A stretch of 29,861 nucleotides of DNA from a virus. The stretch lies in the IMG/VR virus record IMGVR_UViG_3300008108_003669, positions 1 to 29,861 of that record, one strand, 5' to 3'. Shown here one piece after another: positions 1 through 8,681 of this stretch (position 1 is the first letter of the stretch; each line of letters begins with the position of its first letter). A model generated the notes under the pieces. The model did no database searches. It had not been told where the DNA came from and was given only the letters and a program-made list of their open reading frames with translations. Position numbers and translations under genes: made by a program.

Positions 1-685
1 TAAATACCGTTATGTGTTTCATATTGTATTCTTTTTCTAATTTTTTAAAATACCAATCATCTCCCGATTGTATAAACCCATTTAATGTTCCTACACCATC
101 CGAATAGATATTACCTTCAGGATACATACCACTTTCAATAAATCGTTCTGTGTTAAAAATACATGGCATAAATAAACCACCATTATGTGTTTCGTCTATT
201 TTATTTTCTTTAACAAAATTATCCCATAATTGATAATTTATTTCTTTTGGTTTTCTCCCGCAATTATAGCTAATACCGTGTGTTCCACTTAACATTTTCC
301 CACTTTCTACTAATCTTGAACATGGAATATTAACTCCATCGTGATGTTTTAATAGATTTTTTAACCAATCATCACTAAAAACCATATCAGAATTTACAAA
401 ACATATGTTATCCGATTTACTAGTTTTACCAGCATAATTCCAACAACGATATACCCTATTTAAATAATAGTCATTTGGTTTTGGGTCATTGTATATGGTA
501 TAAGGAATATTTAAACTTTTAAGTTTTGAAATAACTTCAGGAGTGGCGTCGTTAGCAACCACCCTAATGGACACATCCCAACCATCTATCTTACAATTAT
601 CACTAATAAGTTCTTTGTGGATTAGATCTAAATAATCACAGGACTTAAAAATTAGAGAAATGATTTCTATATTATTTTTTTTCAT
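1..685 (-). CDS. Glycosyltransferase, GT2/GT-A type (3' end beyond the window)
   Basis: I translated this by hand from an ATG at 683-685 on the minus strand. The frame stays open for 228 codons to the window edge, so the C-terminus is missing. The protein begins MKKNNIEIISLIFKSCDYL and contains a segment, FVNSDMVFSDDWL, that matches the nucleotide-sugar and metal-binding 'nsD' region of GT-A (family 2) glycosyltransferases. A later CIFNTERFIESGMYPEGN resembles the acceptor-side segment of that fold. The gene starts one base after the stop of the upstream glycosyltransferase, so it is the last visible gene of the minus-strand sugar operon. It probably transfers a sugar from a nucleotide donor in the host cytoplasm. 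The donor and acceptor cannot be read from the sequence. Confidence 0.75.
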   Translation of the reverse strand, partial: MKKNNIEIISLIFKSCDYLDLIHKELISDNCKIDGWDVSIRVVANDATPEVISKLKSLNIPYTIYNDPKPNDYYLNRVYRCWNYAGKTSKSDNICFVNSDMVFSDDWLKNLLKHHDGVNIPCSRLVESGKMLSGTHGISYNCGRKPKEINYQLWDNFVKENKIDETHNGGLFMPCIFNTERFIESGMYPEGNIYSDGVGTLNGFIQSGDDWYFKKLEKEYNMKHITVF

Positions 686-686
686 T

Positions 687-1472
687 TTAATTGTTTTGTT
701 TTTTATTGTATATGTCTCTTATTTTTTCAAATTCTATTGGGTTTTTGCTATTTGTAACCTCGAACCATTTCGGCAAAGTATCGGACGGAAGTAATTCAGT
801 TTGCAAACCATCCTCATTTAACAATCTTTCAAGTGCCCAACCATTCTGACCATTAGATTTGTATGTATCATATCTAGTTATTATTTGATAGTCAGTGGCA
901 AACCCTCTATGTATTACACTATAATTTGTTCTAACTGCCGATGTAAGACCATCGGGATACTGTTTTTGGTGTAACCCTGGTTGACTTGGGAATGATAAGT
1001 TACCCGTGTTTCTCCAAAGAGCAACTAAATTTCCATGTAGGGAGTGGTATTGGTCATCAATCCTATAGTGTATATCACTTCTCCAAAGATTGTAATGTCC
1101 AAAAATTAATGCATCTGTTTTTTCAAAACTACCTTGTCTACATAGGTCTTTAAAAAGTTTACCATCGTTTTCTAATAAACGACCATCTAATAGTGAATCC
1201 CCATCTAACCATAAAATCCAATCAGTGTCTGGATGTTCTTTTAATAGTTTAGTTAATAATTCATTTTTACATGCAATTTCTTTTGAAAATTTGTTTTCAT
1301 TAGATTCTATAACGGATACGTTATCAAATTTTTTATAATATTCTTGGCTACCGTCAGTGGAATTTTGGTCAAATATGTAAATGTAGTCACACACTGACAT
1401 ACACCTAAACCAATTTTCTAAATTACCTTTTTCTAATTCATTTCTTAATTGTGCAAAACCAACTATTTTCAT
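687..1472 (-). CDS. Glycosyltransferase, GT2-like
   Basis: A 261-residue protein. The pattern near residues 35-42 (DQNSTDGS) is the typical GT2 'd.gStDgs' motif. WLDGDSLLDG around residues 88-97 supplies the DxD-like metal/nucleotide site (D90-G-D92). No transmembrane segment is evident, which suggests a soluble cytoplasmic enzyme. The stop lies one base before the next gene's ATG and the start lies one base after the upstream gene's stop, so it is translated within the polycistronic sugar operon. The second half contains several His/Tyr-rich stretches (e.g. HYNLWRSDIHYR) that could bind the acceptor. The acceptor is unknown. Confidence 0.72.
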   Translation of the reverse strand: MKIVGFAQLRNELEKGNLENWFRCMSVCDYIYIFDQNSTDGSQEYYKKFDNVSVIESNENKFSKEIACKNELLTKLLKEHPDTDWILWLDGDSLLDGRLLENDGKLFKDLCRQGSFEKTDALIFGHYNLWRSDIHYRIDDQYHSLHGNLVALWRNTGNLSFPSQPGLHQKQYPDGLTSAVRTNYSVIHRGFATDYQIITRYDTYKSNGQNGWALERLLNEDGLQTELLPSDTLPKWFEVTNSKNPIEFEKIRDIYNKKQNN

Positions 1473-1473
1473 A

Positions 1474-2274
1474 TTAATTTTTTATTTTGTGTGTTTTATT
1501 TTTTTTAGTAATGTTATTAAAAAGATGTTGATTTCTGTACACTTTATTCATTAATGTTGCATCTTTAACTAAATTTGTGTAATGCCATTGGTGGATTGAT
1601 ATTGGTTCATTAACAATTTCTAAATTTAATCCCATAAGACGTATTCTAAACAATAATTCATCATCATCAAATGCGTGTCCTTCCGCATATCTTTCATCAA
1701 ATCCCCCTAAATCATCCATATTTTTCTTTGTCATAGCGGATACAAAATGATAATAACTTGGTCTACAAAAAGAATGATTATACCAAGCCTCTTCACCTTC
1801 TTGGGTGAATCCTATCATTTTAAAATCACCTATCACTTCTTTTATTTTTTCATTAATTTCGCCGTTTTCTAAATCTAATTTTGAAATATTATCAGTCTTA
1901 ATTTGATTTATCGCATATGTTGAAAATGTAAGGTAATTATTATCGGTAATGTTTTCTTTTACGTATTTAAGAATATCCCCTAAATGTAAACATTCAGGAT
2001 TCTGTAAAATTATAATATCGCCTGTTGCCTCCTTTATACCGATATTAAAAGGAACACATGGATTATGATACCATTTATCTTTTTTTTCTAATCTAATGAC
2101 TTTTAAAAAATGGAATTGACTTTGTAGGTCGTCAATTCTTTCATTATCGTCAGAACAATCATCAACAACAATAAACTCGGTATTGGTAATCTCGGATGAT
2201 TTTTTAATAGTGTTTAAAGTGTTGATTAATTGTGATTTTCTATTGTGATATGCACTTACTATTGATAATTTCAT
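1474..2274 (-). CDS. Glycosyltransferase family 2 (GT-A fold)
   Basis: A 266-residue protein that starts like a classic GT2 enzyme (MKLSIVSAYHNRKSQL), followed by FIVVDDCSDD (D38, D39), the nucleotide-binding end of the third strand. A C-terminal block with GGFDERYAEG followed by DDDELLFRIRLMG corresponds to the acceptor-binding and catalytic-base region seen in galactosyltransferase-like GT2 proteins. The start codon overlaps the stop of the upstream epimerase gene by four bases (ATGA), which indicates translational coupling. It probably uses a nucleotide sugar made or interconverted by the neighbouring epimerase or mutase, but that link is inferred from context only. Confidence 0.82.
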   Translation of the reverse strand: MKLSIVSAYHNRKSQLINTLNTIKKSSEITNTEFIVVDDCSDDNERIDDLQSQFHFLKVIRLEKKDKWYHNPCVPFNIGIKEATGDIIILQNPECLHLGDILKYVKENITDNNYLTFSTYAINQIKTDNISKLDLENGEINEKIKEVIGDFKMIGFTQEGEEAWYNHSFCRPSYYHFVSAMTKKNMDDLGGFDERYAEGHAFDDDELLFRIRLMGLNLEIVNEPISIHQWHYTNLVKDATLMNKVYRNQHLFNNITKKNKTHKIKN

Positions 2275-3332
2275 AACAAATTTTTTAAGATTTCAATAAT
2301 TTTATTTGATGTTGTACCGTCACCTAACCAATCTGTATTTATTTCTTTTTCTGATTCAAACCATAATAAAGAATCTGACCAAGTCTTATTGTTTTCTGAA
2401 TTAACATCAATCATATAAGAACAATTATTTTCAACCGATTCAGGTCTTTCTGTATAATCTCTAGGTACAATAACCGGAACACCTAAAAGACAAGGTTCTT
2501 CTTGTGCCGTACCAGAATCAGATATAATAAATTTACAGGAATTAATTTTTTTTAAATAATTTTTAAATGATAATAAATCTATTTTTTTAATTATACCTAA
2601 ATCCAAATTATTATTTTCAATTTCTTTAAGTGTTCTACCAAACCCCAACATTTCAACTTCACAATTATATTTTTCGGCCACTAAATTTGAGTAATTTAAA
2701 ATATTTTGTAGTCTTTCTTTGTATTTAAAGTTTTCTGGTCTATGAACATCTAAAAGTATTAAATTCTTTTTTTCTTCTTTTTCAAATGTTGTCTCTTTAA
2801 CCACCTCAACAATAGTGTTCCCCACTACAAAAATACTTTCTGAAGGTATGTTTTCTTTTAATGCTTTTTGTCTGTAATTTTCGTGGTAAACAAAAAGATA
2901 ATCACTACAATGATCACATAATGTTCTATTTATTTCCTCAAGCATTCTCTTATCGTAAGACCTCATTCCAGCTTCAATATGTGCAATTTTATATCCTTCT
3001 TTTTTTAAAACTGTTGAGGCAATAACGGAATTAGAATCACCTAAAAAAATAATTAAATCAGGGTTTAAGTTATTTTTTCTGATTAATTCAATAAGTTTTA
3101 TTTGTAATTCACTTGTTTGATGAAAATGTTCTTTGTTTGACCCCCCGATACCTAAATTATAATCTGGTTTTCTTATTTCAAGTTCATTAAAAAAAACATC
3201 AGATAAAAGATTATCAAAATGTTGTCCTGTGTGTATAAGTATATGGTTAAAATTGGTGTCTAATTTTTTAAAGATACTAGACATTCTTATAAAATCAGGC
3301 CTAATACCGGATACGGTAATTATTGTTTTCAT
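2271..3332 (-). CDS. wecB: UDP-N-acetylglucosamine 2-epimerase (non-hydrolysing, WecB/MnaA family)
   Basis: A 353-residue protein that matches the WecB/MnaA family throughout its length. The N-terminal nucleotide-fold motif is SGIRPDFIRMS (GTRPE..K.. in WecB). Counterparts of the known catalytic or binding residues are present: FLGDS (D99), HIEAGMRS (E120), LEEINRTL (E132/E133), DVHRPENF (H197), SDSGTAQEE (271-279) and the TERPE signature (294-298). The family interconverts UDP-GlcNAc and UDP-ManNAc, the precursor of ManNAc/ManNAcA sugars in surface polysaccharides. Its length is slightly shorter than the E. coli enzyme (about 376 residues). Start and stop overlap the neighbouring genes (TAATG upstream, ATGA downstream). 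It could provide donor substrate for the adjacent glycosyltransferases. Confidence 0.9.
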   Translation of the reverse strand: MKTIITVSGIRPDFIRMSSIFKKLDTNFNHILIHTGQHFDNLLSDVFFNELEIRKPDYNLGIGGSNKEHFHQTSELQIKLIELIRKNNLNPDLIIFLGDSNSVIASTVLKKEGYKIAHIEAGMRSYDKRMLEEINRTLCDHCSDYLFVYHENYRQKALKENIPSESIFVVGNTIVEVVKETTFEKEEKKNLILLDVHRPENFKYKERLQNILNYSNLVAEKYNCEVEMLGFGRTLKEIENNNLDLGIIKKIDLLSFKNYLKKINSCKFIISDSGTAQEEPCLLGVPVIVPRDYTERPESVENNCSYMIDVNSENNKTWSDSLLWFESEKEINTDWLGDGTTSNKIIEILKNLL

Positions 3333-4969
3333 TAATTTAAAATTTTAATATATTCTTGTTTTATTTTTTTAGCAATTTCTGTTGAATCGAATTTAATAAT
3401 ATCTTCAGGTACTTCAAATCTTTCTTTATTATTAATGTACCCTGAATCATCAACATTGTAAATCCATCCAGGTTTACCACACAACCAACCTTCTATTGTT
3501 GTTCTACCTAATAATATGCCTGCAGTTTCGGAACAATTTTTAACGAACTGCTCAACTTTATTGGTTGATTCAAAATATTTGACATGAGGATTTAATAATA
3601 AATCTGATAAATAATTTGATTTATTTTCCCCAACTAACCACAATTCTTTATTTATTGATTTTGTATATTCTACTAAATCTTTTATCGTAGCTTCTCTTAA
3701 GTAATCTATAGACCCAACAAATAAAACATAACCTTCGTCTTTTGTGTTTTTAGTGTTAAACCTATTAGTATCAATAGGGTTATAAACCACTTCAGTATCT
3801 TCTAATTGTATGTTAAAGTTTGTTGTAATATGTTTTTGTATTTCAGGTCTAATACATATGTATTTTTTTATGGTCTTATCTATGACTGGATTTTCGAGAG
3901 AAATAACTTCAGAGTGGATAGTTGATATTTTATCTATATTTGGATACATCTGACACATTTGTGTTGTTACCGGAGTATGTTGGGTGTGTATGATATCATA
4001 ATTAACTTCAGATGTCTTATACATGACATTTGGTGTTGTTGGTTGGAAACCTTGTGGTGTGTTAAATCCCCACTTACCATCACCTAACTTATATCCCGGT
4101 GGGTTAGAAAATGGTAATGTTTTAATACCTTGTTGGTTTGCAATTTTAGATAAAGGTCCTTCTATATCTGAAAGAACGGTAACGTCACAGTTTAAACTTT
4201 TAAGACCTCTAGCTAATTCATATACATACATTTCAGAACCAGTAAAAGTTTTAAAGAATAATGATGATAACAATACTTTAATTGGTGATTCTAAAGTAAG
4301 GTTTCTTTTAATTTTAACAGGAAGAAGTTCTTTGTGTTTTTTTGCAAAAATTATTCTATTTTGTTCCCATTGGTCATTTGTCTCACCGATTGATTTGTGA
4401 GTTACTCTTACGTCATACATGACACCAATTTTTACATCTTCAATAAAGTTTCTAAATGAAAAATCCACATCATAGAAGTGAAATCCTTTTATTTCTTCAT
4501 TAAACTTTTGTTTGATATTTTTTTTATTTAAAGCAATAAAAAGACCGTCAACTAAAACAACGTCATCAATTTGATTTCCTAAACTAGCAGAATATTTAGA
4601 TTCCCATTTCTTTCCTCCGTGTTCGTGATTTACAATTCCTTTCATTTTAGAAAAGTCTTCCCACCACTTTGCGGACAAAGGAAGTTGTGTTGAGCCAGCA
4701 AGACCTAAAATACCATATTCAGGACTTCTTTTGAAGTGTTTTAATATTTTACTACCCCAATTCTTACTATCAAAATAGATATCATCATGACACAATACAA
4801 CAATATCGTTTGTTGCTTGTTCTAAAATCATATTGTAAGCTTCGGGTAATGAGTACTTACCCTCATTTTCTATTGGGATTATTTGTGGGTTAGAGACCCC
4901 ACATGATTTTTTTAATAGTTCAACAAAACTATTATCAATTTTTCTGGTTGAAAATCCTATTGTAATCAT
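3332..4969 (-). CDS. Two-domain glycosyltransferase: N-terminal GT-A, C-terminal GT-B (GT4-like)
   Basis: A 545-residue fusion. Residues 1-215 form a GT-A-like domain with VVLCHDDIYF (H61-D-D63, the nucleotide-sugar site) and GFHFYDVDFSFR (162-173), a motif shared by phage and bacterial GT2-like enzymes. From about residue 229 a second domain begins with IKVLLSSLFFKTFTGSEMYV and continues through a Rossmann-like pattern (YDIIHTQHTPVTT, VVYNPIDTNRF, YVLFVGSIDYLREAT), as in GT-B family 4 enzymes. A bifunctional protein could add two sugars in succession to one acceptor. It overlaps the epimerase start and the mutase stop by one base each (TAATG), so its expression is coupled to sugar-nucleotide synthesis. 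Confidence 0.82.
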   Translation of the reverse strand: MITIGFSTRKIDNSFVELLKKSCGVSNPQIIPIENEGKYSLPEAYNMILEQATNDIVVLCHDDIYFDSKNWGSKILKHFKRSPEYGILGLAGSTQLPLSAKWWEDFSKMKGIVNHEHGGKKWESKYSASLGNQIDDVVLVDGLFIALNKKNIKQKFNEEIKGFHFYDVDFSFRNFIEDVKIGVMYDVRVTHKSIGETNDQWEQNRIIFAKKHKELLPVKIKRNLTLESPIKVLLSSLFFKTFTGSEMYVYELARGLKSLNCDVTVLSDIEGPLSKIANQQGIKTLPFSNPPGYKLGDGKWGFNTPQGFQPTTPNVMYKTSEVNYDIIHTQHTPVTTQMCQMYPNIDKISTIHSEVISLENPVIDKTIKKYICIRPEIQKHITTNFNIQLEDTEVVYNPIDTNRFNTKNTKDEGYVLFVGSIDYLREATIKDLVEYTKSINKELWLVGENKSNYLSDLLLNPHVKYFESTNKVEQFVKNCSETAGILLGRTTIEGWLCGKPGWIYNVDDSGYINNKERFEVPEDIIKFDSTEIAKKIKQEYIKILN

Positions 4970-6042
4970 TAAAATTGTTCTACAAAATTTAAGGCCGATA
5001 ATATTACTTTGTCCATGTCATAATACTTGTATTCGGCAAGTCTACCTCCAAAATAAACATTTTTTTCCTTAATGGAAAGTTTTTTATATTGTTCGTATAT
5101 GTTATTATTAGTTTCATCATTTACAGGATAATAAGGGTCTGTGATTTCAGGTTTATACTCCGTTGGAAATTCATCACTAACCCACGTAAATTCTGAATTT
5201 GAGTTTTCAAAATGTTTGTGTTCTATCGTTCTAGTTTTAGGAACTTTCTTTTCTGTATAATTCATTACTGCAGTTCCTTGATAGTTTTTCATATCTAACT
5301 TTGAGTGTTCGAACCTTACAGTTTTATATTCTAAATGACCGTATTGATAGTTAAAATATTTATCTATCGGACCTGTGTAAATTACATTTTTATGTTTTGG
5401 TAATTCATCAGTAAAGAAGTCGGTACTTAATTTAACATCAATTCCATCTAATAATTTTTCAAATATTTTAGTATATCCTTCGACAGGGATACCTTGGTAT
5501 TTGTCGTTAAAGTAATTGTTATCGTAAGTTAATCTTACAGGCAACCTCTCAATTATTTCTTTAGGTAATTGTTTTGCAGATTTCATCCACTGTTTTTCAG
5601 TATAACCTTTAATAAGTTTTTTGTAACATTTTTTACCAACTAAACTTATTGCGTACTCCTCTAAATTTTTAGGGTTAGAATTATTATGTTTTCTTAAAAG
5701 TTTAAGTAACTCATGTGGGTGAGTAAGATTATATATTTTAGAAAACGTCCACATGTTAAAAGGTAATGAATAAGTCTCACCTTTATAATTTGCGACAGGT
5801 CTATATGTGAAATCATTAAATAACGTGAATTGGTTTATCCAACCCCAAACCTTTTCATTTGAAGTATGAAAGATATGTGGACCATATTCGTGAACATTAA
5901 TACCATCTCTATTTGATGTATAACAATTACCACCAATATGGTCTCTTTTATCTATCACACATACTTTATGTCCTTTTTTATTTAATTCGTATGCACATAT
6001 CGAACCAAAAAATCCTGAACCCACAATTAAAAAATCGTACAT
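4969..6042 (-). CDS. glf: UDP-galactopyranose mutase
   Basis: A flavoenzyme family that converts UDP-galactopyranose to UDP-galactofuranose, the donor of Galf residues. The N-terminus carries the FAD-binding GxGxxG (IVGSGFFGS) and the characteristic DHIGGNCYT, followed by EYGPHIFHT, a Glf signature. The C-terminal GGRLAEYKYYDMD is also diagnostic. Length is 357 residues from the chosen start. The open frame extends 27 bases further upstream (start 6069), but the added residues MGLVVQDYN overlap the dUTPase gene. The ATG at 6042 lies one base after the dUTPase stop, like the other junctions here, and an AGGA lies upstream. The start at 6042 is therefore preferred. Galactofuranose is found in bacterial surface glycans. 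Its use by this phage is an inference. Confidence 0.93.
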   Translation of the reverse strand: MYDFLIVGSGFFGSICAYELNKKGHKVCVIDKRDHIGGNCYTSNRDGINVHEYGPHIFHTSNEKVWGWINQFTLFNDFTYRPVANYKGETYSLPFNMWTFSKIYNLTHPHELLKLLRKHNNSNPKNLEEYAISLVGKKCYKKLIKGYTEKQWMKSAKQLPKEIIERLPVRLTYDNNYFNDKYQGIPVEGYTKIFEKLLDGIDVKLSTDFFTDELPKHKNVIYTGPIDKYFNYQYGHLEYKTVRFEHSKLDMKNYQGTAVMNYTEKKVPKTRTIEHKHFENSNSEFTWVSDEFPTEYKPEITDPYYPVNDETNNNIYEQYKKLSIKEKNVYFGGRLAEYKYYDMDKVILSALNFVEQF

Positions 6043-6043
6043 A

Positions 6044-6655
6044 TTATAATCCTGTACTACCAAACCCATTTGAGTTACGGTCCTTATCGTTAATTTTTTC
6101 TACTTTAATTAAGTCAACCCACTTACCACTAACAACAGGACAAAGTACTGCTTGTGCTACTTTTTGACCTTTTTCTATTTTAACTTTTTGGTTTGTGGTG
6201 TTAAACATAATAACTTTTATTTCTCCTTGATAACCGCTATCTACTGTGCCTGGTGAGTTTAATACCATAAGACCTTGATTAAGTGCTAAACCACTTTTAG
6301 ATCTCACTTGTATTTCATATCCATCGGGGATATCAAATCTTAAACCTGTAGGAATTAATCCCCTATCACTTGCGTGAATCCATACGTCTTCATTTGCCCT
6401 TAAATCAAATCCCGAATCAGATTTATATTCGTAATCGGGATTTTTATTTTCACTATCGTTAATATAACGTAGTGGTACTTTGGTATTTATAATACTTTCG
6501 TTTTGGTCATCAAATTGTTTTTGTAAATCATCAACATCAATACCCATAGACTCTAACATTGCCTGAGGGTTAGACATATCAACATTATTAAACTTACCTT
6601 GTAAGTCTTTTAACATTTTCATTTGATTCTTAATATCTTTAAATTTATCAAACAT
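6044..6655 (-). CDS. dut: dUTPase with an N-terminal helical extension
   Basis: A trimeric-type dUTP diphosphatase, which hydrolyses dUTP to dUMP and PPi, keeping uracil out of DNA and feeding dTMP synthesis. All five family motifs are visible: I SDSGFDLRA, II VRSKSGLA, III GTVDSGYQGEI, IV GQKVAQAV and V RNSNGFGSTG at the C-terminus. The first ~55 residues are an extra Met-, Lys- and Gln-rich helical segment (starting MFDKFKDIKNQMK) not found in minimal dUTPases of about 150 residues. Its role is unknown. It might mediate oligomerisation or partner binding. The gene sits between the exonuclease gene (one-base overlap) and glf inside an operon otherwise devoted to sugars. Confidence 0.93.
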   Translation of the reverse strand: MFDKFKDIKNQMKMLKDLQGKFNNVDMSNPQAMLESMGIDVDDLQKQFDDQNESIINTKVPLRYINDSENKNPDYEYKSDSGFDLRANEDVWIHASDRGLIPTGLRFDIPDGYEIQVRSKSGLALNQGLMVLNSPGTVDSGYQGEIKVIMFNTTNQKVKIEKGQKVAQAVLCPVVSGKWVDLIKVEKINDKDRNSNGFGSTGL

Positions 6656-7383
6656 TATTTTAATTCTTTTAATTTTGTTATGAAATCAACTAATACTTTA
6701 ACATCTTTTTCACAGTAATCGGATATCTCATTTAACCTACTTTGATTATTCCAATATACTTCATGTACATTACCTCCATGAATAGGTCCGTCTTTTGGTG
6801 TTTCAATACCCATAGTAGAACAAACCAAATCCAATGAACCAATAGATGTGTATGACCCGTATTGCCAAATTTCTTTTGTGTCAATTGCCTTTACCTCCCA
6901 AGGTTTAGTATCATAAGAAGGAAGAATTTTTGATGGCATAATTCCATTAATCATCATTCTTTTTGCTAGCATCGGGATATCGAAGTTCTTAAGATTATGA
7001 CCACAAAGATAGAAATCTAACTTATGACAACGATCCAATAAGTTTCTAACATCAATTAACAATTGTTTTTCATCGTGATTAGAAAAAGTTTGTTGTTTAA
7101 TTCCATCATTAGTTACAAATGCCATAGACACACAGACAATCTTTGCAAATTCAGGGACAAGTGCTGAACGTTTTTCATAAACGTCATTCATCTTTTGAAG
7201 TTCTTCTTCTAAACCATCTGCCTCAACATTGTCTTCAGGAAACCGTTTTAAGAACCAATCAAAATATTTTACAAATTGTTCTGCAATTTTTGGGTGATTT
7301 TCTTTACACCCTTCCCAATTACGACATAATCCAACTGTTTCAATGTCTAAAAATAAAATTTTGTTAATAGGTATGTTTATCAT
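6655..7383 (-). CDS. DnaQ-superfamily 3'-5' exonuclease (PolB-exo-like)
   Basis: A 242-residue protein with the three exonuclease motifs of the DEDDy type. Exo I is FLDIETVGL (D13, E15), Exo II is GHNLKNFDIPML (D135) and Exo III is YCEKDV (Y223, D227). The whole protein resembles the stand-alone 'predicted exonuclease related to the exo domain of PolB' family. It probably degrades single-stranded or mismatched DNA 3' ends and may assist replication, recombination or host DNA turnover. It overlaps the upstream glycosyltransferase by four bases (ATGA) and the dUTPase by one base. The linked DNA polymerase in this window keeps its own exo domain, so this is not a split proofreading subunit. Confidence 0.85.
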   Translation of the reverse strand: MINIPINKILFLDIETVGLCRNWEGCKENHPKIAEQFVKYFDWFLKRFPEDNVEADGLEEELQKMNDVYEKRSALVPEFAKIVCVSMAFVTNDGIKQQTFSNHDEKQLLIDVRNLLDRCHKLDFYLCGHNLKNFDIPMLAKRMMINGIMPSKILPSYDTKPWEVKAIDTKEIWQYGSYTSIGSLDLVCSTMGIETPKDGPIHGGNVHEVYWNNQSRLNEISDYCEKDVKVLVDFITKLKELK

Positions 7384-8594
7384 TTTAATAAGGATTTGTA
7401 TAGTTCAGCTCTGTCTTTTGTTACTTTGTTTAAGTCATAGGTATCTTTAACCGTTTCGTATAACCTTTGACCTAAGTCATAAGCAAAATTAGGGTTATCA
7501 ATTAATTTTTTCATATATTTAGACCAATCACTATGGTTTTTATGTTCGTCAACTAAAAGGGCATTACCATCTGTAAATTCACCATTTTTTAATCCATGTT
7601 TTAAATCAATTGTGTATGGTCCAATATTGGATGCGATAATTGCTTTTTTATGGAATCCCGCCTCAATAACTTTAAGTTGTGATTTAACACGATTAAATAT
7701 ATGGTTTTTAATCGGAGCTAATGAAACATCAAACCATTTGTAATTAGAAGCATAACTTGTTACAGGTTTAGTCCAAATTCTATTATAGAATGGTAAAACA
7801 TCTGAAACGTATTCCTCATCTTTAAATGTCATTAAAAATTCTTTATGTTTTGGGTCCACAACTCTGTAGTTATCTGTAAAAATTTCTTCATATCGAGCCC
7901 AAACTGTTTCTTCTGGTTTAATATCTCTTTGTTTTTGTTCACCTGTTTCTTTATTTATTTCCGTAACAGTCCCCCTCGTATCAAACCCACAAAGATACAT
8001 ACTAAATTTATCTTTATACGACGAAAGTTTATTAATCGTACCATCTAATAATTTTAAGTCATGTAAGTGCGAAGAACCACCTAACCAACCGAATCTTAAT
8101 TTGTCTGATGGTTCGGTTTTTACATTAAACTGACCTTCTTTTGGATTAATTGCGTTTGGTAAAACGTATACGTTTTTATTGAATTTAGAAATTTCATTAG
8201 CAAAAATTGAAGTGGTAGTTGTTACATGACCAGCAACTTTAAGGTTGTTCATAATTTTTTCATGTAATTTTACCTGTATTACCATTTGGTGTACAGGATG
8301 GTCTTTGGTCGGTAACCAATAATCGTCCAAGTCCATTATGGTTACAATACCGATTGAGTTTAACCTTTTAATTAAATCTACAGAATTGTCATAATCGTGC
8401 CCGATTGTCCTATGAAAATGTACAATGTCGTATTGCTTCCAATAGTTATAATCATTGACTTTTGGTTCGTAATCTATATCCACGTGAAACTCATTCGGAT
8501 AATTGTTTTGTAACATGACGTGAGGATCAATAGACCTAAATTTACCAACACCTGTTTTATCGGACGGTAATACTAATACTTTAATTTTGCTCAT
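7380..8594 (-). CDS. Glycosyltransferase, GT-B (GT4-like)
   Basis: A 404-residue protein and the first gene of the minus-strand sugar operon. The N-terminal half shows a GT-B pattern: KIKVLVLPSD, YDIVHFHRTIG (56-65), IVTIMDLDDYW (83-93) and VYVLPNAINP. The second Rossmann half begins with LRFGWLGGSSHLHDL (about 167-180) and includes VKSQLKVIEAG, the usual donor-binding Glu region. A polar insertion around residues 205-245 separates strands of the second domain. Proteins of this type are common in large phages, with unknown acceptors. A TATTTATA element overlaps its start codon, so the mRNA may begin very close to the ATG. Confidence 0.8.
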   Translation of the reverse strand: MSKIKVLVLPSDKTGVGKFRSIDPHVMLQNNYPNEFHVDIDYEPKVNDYNYWKQYDIVHFHRTIGHDYDNSVDLIKRLNSIGIVTIMDLDDYWLPTKDHPVHQMVIQVKLHEKIMNNLKVAGHVTTTTSIFANEISKFNKNVYVLPNAINPKEGQFNVKTEPSDKLRFGWLGGSSHLHDLKLLDGTINKLSSYKDKFSMYLCGFDTRGTVTEINKETGEQKQRDIKPEETVWARYEEIFTDNYRVVDPKHKEFLMTFKDEEYVSDVLPFYNRIWTKPVTSYASNYKWFDVSLAPIKNHIFNRVKSQLKVIEAGFHKKAIIASNIGPYTIDLKHGLKNGEFTDGNALLVDEHKNHSDWSKYMKKLIDNPNFAYDLGQRLYETVKDTYDLNKVTKDRAELYKSLLK

Positions 8595-8601
8595 ATAAAT
8601 A
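8594..8601 (-). promoter_or_regulatory. Sense TATTTATA element at the head of the sugar operon
   Basis: On the minus strand the sequence reads TATTTATA, with its last base being the A of the ATG at 8594. It matches the element found before most operon-head genes here. Its position, directly on the start codon, is the most extreme of the set, so this copy is less certain. Confidence 0.35.
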
Positions 8602-8631
8602 AATCTTTGTACTAAGTATAACCATATTTAA

Positions 8632-8662
8632 ACAAAAAATCCACCCCAATAGGAGTGGATTT
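8632..8662 (-). terminator. Intrinsic terminator after the 8682-11201 gene cluster
   Basis: The stem is AAATCCAC(T)CC...GG(G)GTGGATTT around the loop TATT: eight pairs, one mismatch, two pairs. On the minus strand it is followed by a T-rich run (TTTTTTGTTT). It lies 20 bases after the stop of the gene at 8682. It separates that cluster from the sugar operon, implying that the operon starts from its own promoter. Confidence 0.75.
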
Positions 8663-8681
8663 AAAATATAAAATTATTTTA

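Noticed and set aside
4023-4400. 125-codon plus-strand frame
   Set aside because: It lies wholly inside the GT-A/GT-B fusion gene on the other strand, whose motifs are clear. No homology.
8594-8601. T4-type late promoter TATAAATA reading on the plus strand
   Set aside because: It would only drive antisense RNA. Across the window the motif is oriented so that genes read TATTTATA, so the plus-strand match is treated as the complement of that element.
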